Assembly: GCA_046542305.1 (NCBI GenBank)
Contig: JBKHBQ010000072.1
Span: 1-15,377 of the forward strand
Direction: 5' to 3'
Length of the DNA stretch: 15,377 bases
DNA from: JBKHBQ01 sp046542305
GTDB taxonomy: Bacteria > Bacteroidota > Bacteroidia > Bacteroidales > 4484-276
This document shows, piece after piece, positions 6,531 through 14,977 of this stretch. The position numbers and the translations under genes are program-made. Numbering within the stretch: the first letter of the stretch is position 1; each line of letters begins with the position of its first letter. The notes under the pieces are model-generated. The model saw only the letters and a list, made by a program, of their open reading frames with translations. It had not been told where the DNA came from and did no database searches.

Positions 6531-8054
6531 TCAGGTTTTTCTGATTTTTTTCCTGAGGACGATCCTGAATGTGGTGCCTTTTTCGAGGGTGGAAGATTTT
6601 ACGAAGATCCGCCCGCGATGGTAATTTTTGATGATGCGTTCAGAAAGCGAAAGGCCAAGCCCCCAGCCATGCTTTTTGCTGGTGTATCCAGGATGGAAAA
6701 TACTCCTGAACTTGGATTTGGGAATGCCTTTGCCGGTGTCGGTAAGGTCGATGAACACGAGGCCGTTTTCCTCGCTGATATGCACCGTAAACTTGCCGCT
6801 GGTTCCCATGGCATCGACGGCGTTTTTGGTGATATTCTCGATTACCCACTCGAAAAGGTGCAGGTTAACCGGAGCATAAATTTCAGCCTCCGGGCCCGGT
6901 TCGATTTCGTAGGCGATTTTTCGGGAGGTGCGTGTTTTCAGGTAATTAACGGCATTGTGCACGATTTCCACGATATTCTGCTGCGACAGCTTGGGTACCG
7001 ATCCGATTTTGGAAAAACGCTCGGTAATTTTTTCCAGCCGCACCACATCCTTGTTGAGTTCATGGATGGCATCGTGTTTCACATCCTCCATTTTCAGGAT
7101 TTCCATCCAGGCGATCATCGACGACAGCGGCGTGCCGAGCTGATGGGCCGTTTCCTTGGCCAGGCCCACCCATACCTGATTTTGTTCCGATCGCCGGGCA
7201 GTATTGAACATCATATATCCTACCAACAAAAACAGGGCGATAATGGCCAGTTGCACCACCGGGTAATAGGTGAGCTGGGTCAGCAGAAATGATCCCTTGT
7301 AAAAAATATAGCTTTTCCCCTGGTTCACCAGGTCGATTTCGATGGGTGCGTTGTCGTTTTCCATTTCGGCAATGGTGGCCTGGATAAACTCGGGATCCAT
7401 CACTTTATCGGGTTCCAGGTTGCCAAAATCGATTACATTGCGCTTGGTGCTGTCGGTGATGATCACCGGCACCGAAGCGGCATTTATCACCACTTCCGAA
7501 AAGAACGAGCGTACCAGGTCGTCGAGTACGTGGCGCAATTCGCTGTAAAGCTTCGAATCCTTGTAGTACAGGTAATTCTTCCGGTCGAGAAAATAGCGCA
7601 CCTCAATGGGCTGGTATTTCGAAAAGTCCTCCATCAGCCTTCCCGTAAGGAAAATCACCGTATCCTGGTCGAAATCCACATTTTTAGAATTGATGATGCG
7701 ACCGTCTTCATCGGTAAGGACTACCGGGATGGTTTCGTTGGTCCTGATGATGTCTACATAAAAGGTGAGATCCGTATCGGGATTGTCGGTCTTGATAACC
7801 TGATTGTATGCTTCGGCCAGCAGGGTTACGCGGTTGCGGTCCTGTTTGCGTATCCTCTGAAAAAAACTCTCGATATATTTTACCAGGGTTGTTTTGCGGT
7901 GAATGGCATCGGCCCAGATGCGGATGTTTTTCTTTTCTTCCTGGGCCACCTTGTTTACAATGATATTGGTATACCACATGGATCCGGCCACGATGGCAAG
8001 CGCTACTGCGAAGAGGAATAATTTCCACTGTTTTTTCCGGTTGTAGATATTCAA
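6531..8054 (-). CDS. Membrane sensor histidine kinase, orphan, HQLGTP type
   Basis: The 507 residues start with a membrane helix (about 11-32), followed by a periplasmic sensor region of roughly 230 residues and a second helix at about 265-285. The kinase core begins straight after it: phospho-acceptor box KETAHQLGTPLSS with His304, N box ENITKNAVDAM (406-416), G1 box DTGKGIP (439-445), F box IFHPGYTSK, and G2 box GWGLGLSL (463-470). All residues needed for ATP binding and autophosphorylation are present. No clear HAMP linker is seen between the second helix and the H box. The H box reads HQLGTP instead of HELRTP, a form I associate with Bacteroidota kinases. No response regulator is adjacent; hemW follows after two bases. 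The signal sensed is unknown. Upstream, a near-match to the -7 element (8081-8075) has a one-base-short spacing. Confidence 0.92.
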   Translation of the reverse strand: MNIYNRKKQWKLFLFAVALAIVAGSMWYTNIIVNKVAQEEKKNIRIWADAIHRKTTLVKYIESFFQRIRKQDRNRVTLLAEAYNQVIKTDNPDTDLTFYVDIIRTNETIPVVLTDEDGRIINSKNVDFDQDTVIFLTGRLMEDFSKYQPIEVRYFLDRKNYLYYKDSKLYSELRHVLDDLVRSFFSEVVINAASVPVIITDSTKRNVIDFGNLEPDKVMDPEFIQATIAEMENDNAPIEIDLVNQGKSYIFYKGSFLLTQLTYYPVVQLAIIALFLLVGYMMFNTARRSEQNQVWVGLAKETAHQLGTPLSSMIAWMEILKMEDVKHDAIHELNKDVVRLEKITERFSKIGSVPKLSQQNIVEIVHNAVNYLKTRTSRKIAYEIEPGPEAEIYAPVNLHLFEWVIENITKNAVDAMGTSGKFTVHISEENGLVFIDLTDTGKGIPKSKFRSIFHPGYTSKKHGWGLGLSLSERIIKNYHRGRIFVKSSTLEKGTTFRIVLRKKIRKT

Positions 8055-8168
8055 AATCAGTGATGTTGATAAAACAAATTACTTAACGGTAAAACACGTG
8101 GCTTATTATTAAACGGTGAATGCGGGATCGGGTATTTGATAAGGAGTGCGGAGGATGTATGATTTTGT

Positions 8169-8176
8169 TATTTTTG
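8169..8176 (+). promoter_or_regulatory. Possible -7 promoter element for corA
   Basis: TATTTTTG matches TAnnTTTG and ends 18 bases before the ATG at 8195. A TTTG at 8135-8138 is about 30 bases upstream, further than the usual 19-21, so the pairing is poor. The match could be fortuitous in a T-rich stretch. Confidence 0.25.
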
Positions 8177-8194
8177 TGGAAATACTGATAAGTG

Positions 8195-9271
8195 ATGAAA
8201 ATACCCAGAAGCAGTTTTTTTAAGGTGATGAAAAAAAAGGCGGGCCAGCCACCGGGTTCGCTCGAAGGAATTGCCGTAGAGTATGCCCAACCCACCGCCA
8301 TCAGATGGATCAGCTTTGACGAAGATCATTATAAAAATACGCATGTGGACGATACCGCCAGCCTTCCGGCGATGGTAAAAAAAGGTGCTGCCAACTGGAT
8401 TCACATCACAGGACTGAAGGATGTGAAGATAATTCAGAAGGTGTGTGATCTTTTCGATGTGTCGCAACTTATCCTCGAAGATGTTTTCAATACCGAGCAC
8501 CTGCCCAAATTCGACGACATGGGCGACCAGATATACCTTACCCTTAATATTATCGAGCCTAAAAACGGCACCAACGAACTTATAATGAATCACGTAAGCC
8601 TGATCCTTTTGCAGGATGTCATCATCACGGTTCTGGAGGAGGAAACCACCATGTTCGATCCGTTCATCGTACGCATCGAAACGGCCATCGGGAAAATTCG
8701 TGAGCGGCGCAACGACTACCTGCTTTACCGGCTCAGCGATATCATTGTCGATCATTATTTCCAGCTTCTCGAACATTCCGACACCACTTTGTTCGAAATT
8801 GAGGAAATCCTTATCCGGGACCAGTCGGCCGATCTGGTGAACCGGATTCAGGAAGAAAAAAAAGAACTGATGTTTCTGAAGAAAAATATTTTTCCCGTCA
8901 GCGAAGCGCTTCGTGCTTTGCTGAAATCCGACAGCAAACTGATAAAAACTTCCAACCTGAGCTTCTTTTCCGACACGGTCGACCACCTGGTGCACCTGGT
9001 ACAATCCATCGACAACTACCGCGAAACCGTGGGTAACCTGATGGATCTTCAGTTTGCCAACAATTCCAACCAGATGAATGATGTAATGAAAACCCTCACC
9101 ATCATTGCCACCATTTTTATCCCGCTTACCTTTCTGGCAGGCATCTACGGCATGAACTTCGAATACATGCCCGAACTCGGAATCCGGTGGGCATATCCTG
9201 CACTCATGATCATGATGTTTGTGCTTGGCGTAGGGATGTACTTTTATATGAAGCGCAAACGATGGTTCTAA
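8195..9271 (+). CDS. corA: CorA-family magnesium/cobalt channel
   Basis: The product is 358 residues from the ATG at 8195; a GTG directly before it (8192) would add one residue and cannot be excluded. The long N-terminal part forms the cytoplasmic alpha/beta and coiled-helix domain, with the helical stretch at about 150-300. Two membrane helices close the protein (about 300-318 and 333-351). The ion-selective signature YGMNFEYMPEL, with the GMN triad at 319-321, sits between them and closely resembles the Thermotoga-type CorA loop. The C-terminus is basic (MKRKRWF), as in the family. It should work as a pentameric inner-membrane channel for Mg2+ (or Co2+/Ni2+). It is divergent from the histidine kinase; the lipoprotein gene follows after 50 bases with no terminator, so read-through is likely. 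Confidence 0.95.
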   Translation: MKIPRSSFFKVMKKKAGQPPGSLEGIAVEYAQPTAIRWISFDEDHYKNTHVDDTASLPAMVKKGAANWIHITGLKDVKIIQKVCDLFDVSQLILEDVFNTEHLPKFDDMGDQIYLTLNIIEPKNGTNELIMNHVSLILLQDVIITVLEEETTMFDPFIVRIETAIGKIRERRNDYLLYRLSDIIVDHYFQLLEHSDTTLFEIEEILIRDQSADLVNRIQEEKKELMFLKKNIFPVSEALRALLKSDSKLIKTSNLSFFSDTVDHLVHLVQSIDNYRETVGNLMDLQFANNSNQMNDVMKTLTIIATIFIPLTFLAGIYGMNFEYMPELGIRWAYPALMIMMFVLGVGMYFYMKRKRWF

Positions 9272-9321
9272 TTCTGATGGCAAAATAATTTCTTTCATTA
9301 AACAACTCTCAGTTTTATTTC

Positions 9322-10299
9322 ATGAAAACATTGAAACACACACTTGTCGCGGCCGGTTTGTTCATGGCTGCATCACTTATGTTTGCTGCCTGTTCAAATC
9401 AGCAGAAAGAACAAATCCGGGTGATCGAAATCAATTACCAAAAGGACCTCATTCCCGAGGGCATTGCCGTACATCCCGAAACAGGTGATATTTTTCTTAG
9501 CAGCCTTCACCTGAAAAAAATTGTAAAAGCCGGCAATGAGGGACAAAATGCAGAAGATCTGATCGAAACGGGCCGTTACGGCTTCCGTTCGGGCGTTGGC
9601 ATGGATGTGGTGAATGATAAGCTTTTCGCCATAAGCAGCTCTATGGAAGACCACCGCGGCAAATCGCCTGTCCTGGTGCTGAATCCGCACGATGGAAGGC
9701 TGATGAAATCTTTTACCTATCAGGATACGGCAAGGCATTTCCTCAACGACCTGGCTGTAAGCTCGGATGAAAGAATCTTTATTACTGATTCGGATAACCA
9801 CCGCGTATTTAAAATCAATGATGCCGGCGAATTCGAGGTGCTGGTGGAATCCGAAGAGATTGCCTGGCCCAACGGCATCACTATTTCCGGTGACGACGCG
9901 CGTCTGTACATTGCCTCATGGCTTTACGGCATAAGGGTGTACGACCTGGTGTTGCGGCAGTTTCTGAACGACCGCGATACCACCGGCCTCACCAATGCCA
10001 TCGACGGCATGAGGTATTACAATAATACTATTGTGGCCGTTCAAAATGGCTTTAGCGACAGCACCCGGCACGCGGTGGTGCAATATTTTCTGTCGGACAA
10101 CGGAAACAGGATTGCCGGCGCCGACACCCTGGCCATTCATCATCCCAAAATGAATGTTCCAACCACACTCGATATAGTGAATGGGCAGGTATATGTAATC
10201 GCCAACAGCCAGCTTCACAACATCAATCAGCCGGAAAATAAAATCATCGATCCCGCACTGCTGGAACCAACGTATATTTTAAAGATAGATCTGAAATAG
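9322..10299 (+). CDS. SMP-30/gluconolactonase-like beta-propeller lipoprotein
   Basis: This 325-residue protein opens with a lipoprotein signal (MKTLKHTLVAAGLFMAASLM, then FAAC) with lipidated Cys24. The mature part has the repeated short strands of a six-bladed propeller (PEGIAVHPETGDIFLSS, LNDLAVSSDERIFITDS, WPNGITISGDDARLYIAS, NAIDGMRYYNNTIVAV). The three metal ligands of SMP-30/gluconolactonases appear conserved as Glu46 (PEGI), Asn184 (WPNGI) and Asp228 (IDGM). Arg138 and Asn142 (RHFLND) resemble the substrate-side residues. A periplasmic or outer-membrane lactone or ester hydrolase is plausible, but no substrate can be named; some propellers of this kind only bind. It lies 50 bases after corA and has no clear promoter of its own. 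Confidence 0.8.
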   Translation: MKTLKHTLVAAGLFMAASLMFAACSNQQKEQIRVIEINYQKDLIPEGIAVHPETGDIFLSSLHLKKIVKAGNEGQNAEDLIETGRYGFRSGVGMDVVNDKLFAISSSMEDHRGKSPVLVLNPHDGRLMKSFTYQDTARHFLNDLAVSSDERIFITDSDNHRVFKINDAGEFEVLVESEEIAWPNGITISGDDARLYIASWLYGIRVYDLVLRQFLNDRDTTGLTNAIDGMRYYNNTIVAVQNGFSDSTRHAVVQYFLSDNGNRIAGADTLAIHHPKMNVPTTLDIVNGQVYVIANSQLHNINQPENKIIDPALLEPTYILKIDLK

Positions 10300-10379
10300 C
10301 GTTTCATAATTTTCGACGTCGGCCTTTGGCGCTTTTTCGCATTTATGTAGAAAGTAGCCTCCAATTCGTATAACATATT

Positions 10380-10387
10380 TATCTTTG
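10380..10387 (+). promoter_or_regulatory. Bacteroidota -7 promoter element for the S9 peptidase gene
   Basis: TATCTTTG matches TAnnTTTG exactly, 31 bases ahead of the ATG at 10419. The leader would be about 25 bases and is A/T-rich, as is usual for Bacteroidota start regions without a Shine-Dalgarno sequence. No clear TTTG is seen at -33. Confidence 0.45.
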
Positions 10388-10418
10388 GCCAAAATTTTTT
10401 TTCACAAAAAATACCAAT

Positions 10419-12335
10419 ATGAAAAGTAAATTATTCCTGATCGCAGGGGCGTGTTTCCTGATGATCTTTTTCGATCTGTTTCCAAAACAAAATGTTATGG
10501 CGCAAAAGCAAATCCCGCTCGAAGATTTCTTTAAAAATCCTGAAAAGACAGGATACCAGATTTCTCCTGACGGCAAGTATTTCTCGTACCTCGCACCTTA
10601 CGAGAACAGGATGAATATCTTTGTCCAGAAGATCGGCAAGGAAAAAGCCACCCGGCTTACTTCCGAAACCGACCGCGACATCGCGGGGTACTATTGGGCC
10701 AATAAAGACCGGATTCTTTACCTGAAGGATTCGGGTGGCGACGAGAATTTTGCAGTGTACGGTGTGGATAAAAACGGTAAAAACCTGAAATGCCTCACCT
10801 GCTTCGAAGGTGTACGCACCCAGATTCTGGATGATCTTAGGGATATTCCCGACGAAATTATTGTAGGACTCAACAAGCGCAATCCGCAGGTATTCGATCC
10901 ATACCGCCTCAACATCGAAACCGGCGACATGACCATGCTTGCCGAAAACCCCGGTAACATCCAGGGTTGGATGACCGACCACGAAGGAAAACTCCGCGTG
11001 GCCATCGCCATTGTTGACGGTGTGAATACGCAGATCCTTTACCGGGATAACGAGGAGGAGGAATTTGTTCCAACTCTTACCACCAATTTCAAGGAATCTG
11101 TTTCGCCCGCATTCTTCGATTTTGATAACAGCGAAAAGGTTTACGCCGTGTCCAATCTCGGCCGCGACAAATCAGCCGTGGTGCTTTTCGATATGAAGAA
11201 CGGCAAAGAACTGGATGTGCTGTATCAGAACGATGATTATGATGTGTCGAATGTTTCGTATTCGCGCAAGCGCAAGGTGCTGACATCGGCATCATACGTT
11301 TCGTGGAAGCGTGAGCGTCACTTTTTCGATGAACAAACCAAAGACATCTTCGATAAGCTGAATAACGAACTCGGCGAGTATGAACTGGGAATTTCCGGTT
11401 CAAATGATGACGAGGATATGTATATCGTGCGCACCTATTCCGACCGTTCGCTGGGTTCGTATTATCTGTATGACTACGAAAATAATGAGTTGACGAAGAT
11501 TCACGATGTGAGCCCCTGGATCGACGAAAACGCAATGGCCAGCGTATTCCCGATCGAATACCGCGCCCGCGACGGCATGATGATTCACGGATACCTTACG
11601 CTGCCTGAGGGATTGAACCTGGAAACGGCCAAAGACCTGCCGGTGGTTGTAAATCCGCACGGCGGACCATGGGCACGCGACAACTGGGGTTTCAACCCGG
11701 AGATTCAGTTTCTGGCCAACCGCGGCTTTGCTGTGTTGCAGATGAATTTCCGCGGATCGACGGGCTATGGCCGCAAATTCTGGGAAAGCTCATTCAAGAA
11801 ATGGGGCCTCGACATGCAGAACGACATCACCGATGGTGTGTACTGGCTCATCAATCAGGGTATTGCCGACAAGGACAGGATTGCCATTTACGGCGCCAGC
11901 TACGGCGGGTATGCCACCCTGCAGGGAATCGTGGTAACCCCTACACTTTATGCTGCTGCCGTGGATTATGTAGGTGTTTCCAATTTGTTCACCTTCATGA
12001 AAACCATTCCGCCTTACTGGAAACCGCTGCTCGACATGATGTACGAGATGGTGGGCAATCCCGAAACCGACAGCATCCAGTTTGCCGCCACTTCGCCGGC
12101 ACTGAATGCCGACAAAATGATGACGCCGCTGTTCGTGGCCCAGGGTGCAAACGACCCACGGGTGAACAAGGACGAATCCGACCAGATCGTGGCAGCACTT
12201 AAAGAGCGTGGAATCGATGTGGAATACATGGTAAAGGATAATGAAGGTCACGGGTTCCATAATGAAGAAAACCGCTTCGACTTCTACCGCGCCATGGAAA
12301 AATTCCTCGAAACGCACCTGATGGATAAGAATTAA
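10419..12335 (+). CDS. Secreted S9-family serine peptidase (prolyl oligopeptidase / acylaminoacyl-peptidase type)
   Basis: The 638 residues begin with a signal peptide (cleavage probably after VMA, before Gln30). An N-terminal beta-propeller of about 350 residues follows (YQISPDGKYFSYLAP, RDIAGYYWANKDRILYL and similar strands). The C-terminal alpha/beta hydrolase domain starts near residue 385 (YRARDGMMIHGYLTLPEG, VVVNPHGGPWARDNWGF). The catalytic triad is intact: Ser494 in GASYGGYA, Asp579 in GANDPRV, and His611 in EGHGF. S9 peptidases of this form cut dipeptides or acylated residues from short peptides; the propeller excludes folded proteins. A periplasmic peptide-scavenging role is inferred from the signal peptide. 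It has its own -7 element and terminator, so it is probably a single-gene unit. Subfamily S9B versus S9C is uncertain. Confidence 0.93.
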   Translation: MKSKLFLIAGACFLMIFFDLFPKQNVMAQKQIPLEDFFKNPEKTGYQISPDGKYFSYLAPYENRMNIFVQKIGKEKATRLTSETDRDIAGYYWANKDRILYLKDSGGDENFAVYGVDKNGKNLKCLTCFEGVRTQILDDLRDIPDEIIVGLNKRNPQVFDPYRLNIETGDMTMLAENPGNIQGWMTDHEGKLRVAIAIVDGVNTQILYRDNEEEEFVPTLTTNFKESVSPAFFDFDNSEKVYAVSNLGRDKSAVVLFDMKNGKELDVLYQNDDYDVSNVSYSRKRKVLTSASYVSWKRERHFFDEQTKDIFDKLNNELGEYELGISGSNDDEDMYIVRTYSDRSLGSYYLYDYENNELTKIHDVSPWIDENAMASVFPIEYRARDGMMIHGYLTLPEGLNLETAKDLPVVVNPHGGPWARDNWGFNPEIQFLANRGFAVLQMNFRGSTGYGRKFWESSFKKWGLDMQNDITDGVYWLINQGIADKDRIAIYGASYGGYATLQGIVVTPTLYAAAVDYVGVSNLFTFMKTIPPYWKPLLDMMYEMVGNPETDSIQFAATSPALNADKMMTPLFVAQGANDPRVNKDESDQIVAALKERGIDVEYMVKDNEGHGFHNEENRFDFYRAMEKFLETHLMDKN

Positions 12336-12359
12336 CATACCGGATATTTCCAAATAAAG

Positions 12360-12396
12360 CGGAAAAGGGTTTTGCTCTTTTCCGTTTTTTTTTTTT
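12360..12396 (+). terminator. Intrinsic terminator after the S9 peptidase gene
   Basis: CGGAAAAG (12360-12367) pairs perfectly with CTTTTCCG (12377-12384) around a 9-base loop, followed by twelve Ts (12385-12396), 24 bases after the peptidase stop. On the minus strand the same stem is followed by a moderately T-rich stretch, so it may also stop transcripts of the convergent permease gene. Confidence 0.9.
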
Positions 12397-12492
12397 GGAA
12401 GCGGGGGTGTGCCAGCTCAGGGTTAGCTTCTGGTTTTTTTCTTTTTCCGGTAAACGTTTTTTCCAATAACATTCTTTCCAATAGCTTTTCCC

Positions 12493-14871
12493 CTACTCAT
12501 ACTTCACAGCATCCACCGGATTTTTGCCCGCCGCTTTCCAGCTTTGATAAGAGACGGTGAAGAAGGCAATGATAAAGGAGATCATCAACGCGAGCACAAA
12601 GATTTCCGGCTTCAGTTCCATGCGGTAGGGAAAATCCTGCAGCCACATCCCCGTAAGGTACCATGCCAGTGGGATGGCGATGACGTTGGCCAGCAGTACC
12701 AGCACCGCAAACTCCTTCGAGAGCATCAGCACGATGCTGTGCATGGAGGCGCCCAGCACTTTTCTGACTCCGATTTCTTTGGTACGGCGCTCGGCCATGT
12801 AAGCCGACAGTCCAAACAGGCCCAGGGCGGCGATAAAAATTCCCAGGATAGTGAAATAGGTCATCACCTCGCCCAGCCGCTCTTCGGTGCGGTACATCTG
12901 ACCGAACTTCTGGTCGAGAAATTCATACCTGAACGGAAATTCGGGTGCATATTTTTGCCACAGATTTTCCAGGAAAGAGAGCGTTTGCGGGAGGTTTTGG
13001 TCATTCACCTTCATAGCCACCTGGTACAGGTATTCGTAATTCCAACCGATAGCCAGGGGCACAATTTCCTGGTGCAGCGATTCGAAATGAAAATCCTTCA
13101 CCACCCCGATGATCTTGAAATTCTGGTATGGAAATACCGAAAAGAAACTTCCCGTGGTGTCGTGGTGGATGATCTTGCCCACAGGATTTTCCCATTCCAG
13201 CATGCCGGCCAGTGTTTCATTGATCACGCAAGTTTTGTATTTGTCGGTAGCCTGATCCCAGTCGAAATACCTGCCCGAAACCATTTCGATGCCCATCACC
13301 CCCGGATAGTCGGGGTCAGTGGAAGTACAGCGGACGGTAATTTCTTCCTTGTTCCATTTGAAGGTTTCGGTATTGTAAACCCGGCCCGGAATGCCGTGGG
13401 CAAAGGTAACCGATTGAATATTCGGGTTTGAAAGCAGTTCGGCTTTGTAGGCATCGAAATGCTGCTTGATCTGTGGATTGCCAACCTGAACGATTACCTG
13501 CTCACCATCGAAACCCAGGGGTTTGTTGCGAAGATAGTCGAGTTGGTAAAATACCGTGATGGTGCCGGCGATGAGGACAATCGAGATGATAAACTGCAAA
13601 ATGATCAGGGTTTTTCTGAAATTCCCGCTGCCTTTTCCCTTGTCCTTTTCTCCTTTAAGTGTAACCACCGGACGGAAGGCGGTAAGGTAAAATGCCGGGT
13701 ATAAACCGGAGATAAGGCTGGTGATGAGGATTCCTGAAGCAAACAGCGCTACGTTGCCCGGTGTGATCAGGTCGGAAAACCGGAAAGAACCCCCGATGAT
13801 CGTATTGTAGAAAGGGATAAGGATTTGAACCAGCGTCAATGCCAGGATGCCGGCAATGAAAGTCACCACCAGCGATTCGCCCAGAAATTGCCGGATCAGT
13901 TGCTGTTTTTGTGCGCCGACGACTTTCTTCAGCCCGACTTCACGCGAACGCTTGGATGCACGGGCAGTAGTAAGATTGATAAAATTAAAGCACGCGATAA
14001 GCAGGATAAATACGGCAATGGCAATAAAGCTGTAAACCACCAGATGATTTCCGTGCCTGGCACCCGCTTCGAATTTGGCTTCCTTAAAGAAATAAATGTC
14101 GGCCAGCGACCGCAGGGCCAGTTGGTGCCTTTCCGCTTTTCCTTCGCCCCAGTTTTCAGGCAGCCGCTCGCAGAAGACATCATAAATTTTATCGGTTACT
14201 CCGGCTTTATCGGCACCGGGATTCAGCACAAGATAGACCGGAAAATTTGAAGCACGCGTATCATTGAGCTTTTCGCGGCCCCGGTAGCTGGCATAGGTTT
14301 CCATCGATAGCAGTGCATCAAAAACAAGATGCGAGTTGTGTGGTTTTTTAAACACCCCGGTAATCTTTACGTTTTCCTGATTAAAGATTTTCAGCACCTG
14401 TCCTACAGGGTTTTGGTCGCCAAAGATTGTGGCAGCCGTTTCTTGGGAAATTACCATGCTTCCGGCCTGGCTGAGCGCGGTTGCCGGATTTCCCGAAACA
14501 AATTCCACCGGAAATACACGCTGAAAATTGGAATCGGCATAGGCAAGCTGGCTGATGCTATACAGATCCGTTTCAGTTTTTACTGCCACATTGTCCCTGA
14601 ACAGCAGCCGCAGGATTTCCTCAACTTCAGGAATCTGCCCTTCAAGCAAAGGGCCGTAGCCGGGAGGCAATACGCACCATTCACCCACTTCGATCCTGTA
14701 TATGTCGCTGTATCGTTGAAGATGCTTATCCACCTTCAGTTCACGGCTTACATACAGCATAATCAACACAAAAACCGTTAGCCCGATGGCCAGCCCGAAA
14801 ATATTGATAATGGAATACACCGGCTGGCGAAACAAATTCCTGAAAGTAACCTTAAAGAATGTCCGTATCAT
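12493..14871 (-). CDS. MacB/FtsX-family ABC transporter permease, two FtsX domains
   Basis: The 792-residue protein begins with a membrane helix (19-42, YSIINIFGLAIGLTVFVLI) and a large periplasmic MacB_PCD-type domain. Three helices and the first FtsX block follow, marked by REVGLKKVVGAQ near residue 310. After a middle helix (near 425-445) and a second periplasmic domain, the second FtsX block carries KEIGVRKVLGAS near 695 and three closing helices. The ending PVDAVKYE is typical of this Bacteroidota group. Such permeases pair with a LolD/MacB-type ATPase and work by mechanotransmission in lipoprotein, peptide or drug export. No ATPase gene lies in the window, so its partner and cargo are unknown. 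It is divergent from an NtrC-type regulator, with a sigma-54-like element between them. The ATG at 14871 is preceded by AGGAA. Confidence 0.93.
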   Translation of the reverse strand: MIRTFFKVTFRNLFRQPVYSIINIFGLAIGLTVFVLIMLYVSRELKVDKHLQRYSDIYRIEVGEWCVLPPGYGPLLEGQIPEVEEILRLLFRDNVAVKTETDLYSISQLAYADSNFQRVFPVEFVSGNPATALSQAGSMVISQETAATIFGDQNPVGQVLKIFNQENVKITGVFKKPHNSHLVFDALLSMETYASYRGREKLNDTRASNFPVYLVLNPGADKAGVTDKIYDVFCERLPENWGEGKAERHQLALRSLADIYFFKEAKFEAGARHGNHLVVYSFIAIAVFILLIACFNFINLTTARASKRSREVGLKKVVGAQKQQLIRQFLGESLVVTFIAGILALTLVQILIPFYNTIIGGSFRFSDLITPGNVALFASGILITSLISGLYPAFYLTAFRPVVTLKGEKDKGKGSGNFRKTLIILQFIISIVLIAGTITVFYQLDYLRNKPLGFDGEQVIVQVGNPQIKQHFDAYKAELLSNPNIQSVTFAHGIPGRVYNTETFKWNKEEITVRCTSTDPDYPGVMGIEMVSGRYFDWDQATDKYKTCVINETLAGMLEWENPVGKIIHHDTTGSFFSVFPYQNFKIIGVVKDFHFESLHQEIVPLAIGWNYEYLYQVAMKVNDQNLPQTLSFLENLWQKYAPEFPFRYEFLDQKFGQMYRTEERLGEVMTYFTILGIFIAALGLFGLSAYMAERRTKEIGVRKVLGASMHSIVLMLSKEFAVLVLLANVIAIPLAWYLTGMWLQDFPYRMELKPEIFVLALMISFIIAFFTVSYQSWKAAGKNPVDAVKYE

Positions 14872-14895
14872 ATTCCTGTTTTTTTGTCTTGCTTG

Positions 14896-14910
14896 TCAAA
14901 GGATGTGCCA
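14896..14910 (-). promoter_or_regulatory. Sigma-54-like -24/-12 element upstream of the permease gene
   Basis: The minus strand reads TGGCAC-N5-TTGA. The -24 half is a perfect consensus and the spacing is right, but the -12 half has GA instead of the near-invariant GC. Transcription would start near 14885, leaving about 14 bases before the ATG. The divergent neighbour looks like an NtrC-type activator, the class that works with sigma-54, which raises the prior. The -12 mismatch keeps this tentative. Confidence 0.35.
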
Positions 14911-14977
14911 TTGCTTTTATCTTTCAAGAAATGAGTATGATAGCAGAGGTTTCCGGTAAGGATGGAAAAAGAATAAC

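Noticed and set aside
6618..7292. Open frame of 224 codons on the plus strand inside the kinase gene
   Set aside because: It is antisense to the ATP-binding core of the histidine kinase, whose motifs are all intact; no promoter or domain supports it.
8085..8117. AACGGT repeated 27 bases apart and a CACGTG palindrome between kinase and corA
   Set aside because: The elements are short and do not align with the candidate promoter in a telling way; expected by chance in a region of this size.
8168..9298. Open frame of 376 codons on the minus strand across corA
   Set aside because: It mirrors corA almost exactly, has no family resemblance, and is His/Phe/Val-rich in the way antisense frames of real genes are. 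CorA on the plus strand has an unambiguous GMN motif and membrane helices.
10300..10345. Possible terminator after the lipoprotein gene (GCC-TTT-GGC followed by Ts)
   Set aside because: The stem is only about three to four base pairs and the T-run is short, too weak to call.
11669..12202. Open frame of 177 codons overlapping the catalytic domain of the S9 peptidase
   Set aside because: It is a shifted frame within a gene whose catalytic triad is intact; it contains Cys/Arg/His-rich non-protein-like sequence.
12460..12483. Nine-base direct repeat TTTCCAATA twice, 15 bases apart
   Set aside because: It lies in a low-complexity T-rich tail after the permease stop, with no structure or gene context to give it meaning.
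14894..14899. TTGACA on the minus strand, like an E. coli -35 box
   Set aside because: There is no matching -10 at 17 bases, and Bacteroidota primary sigma factor does not use that element; the bases belong better to the -12 part of a sigma-54-like site.
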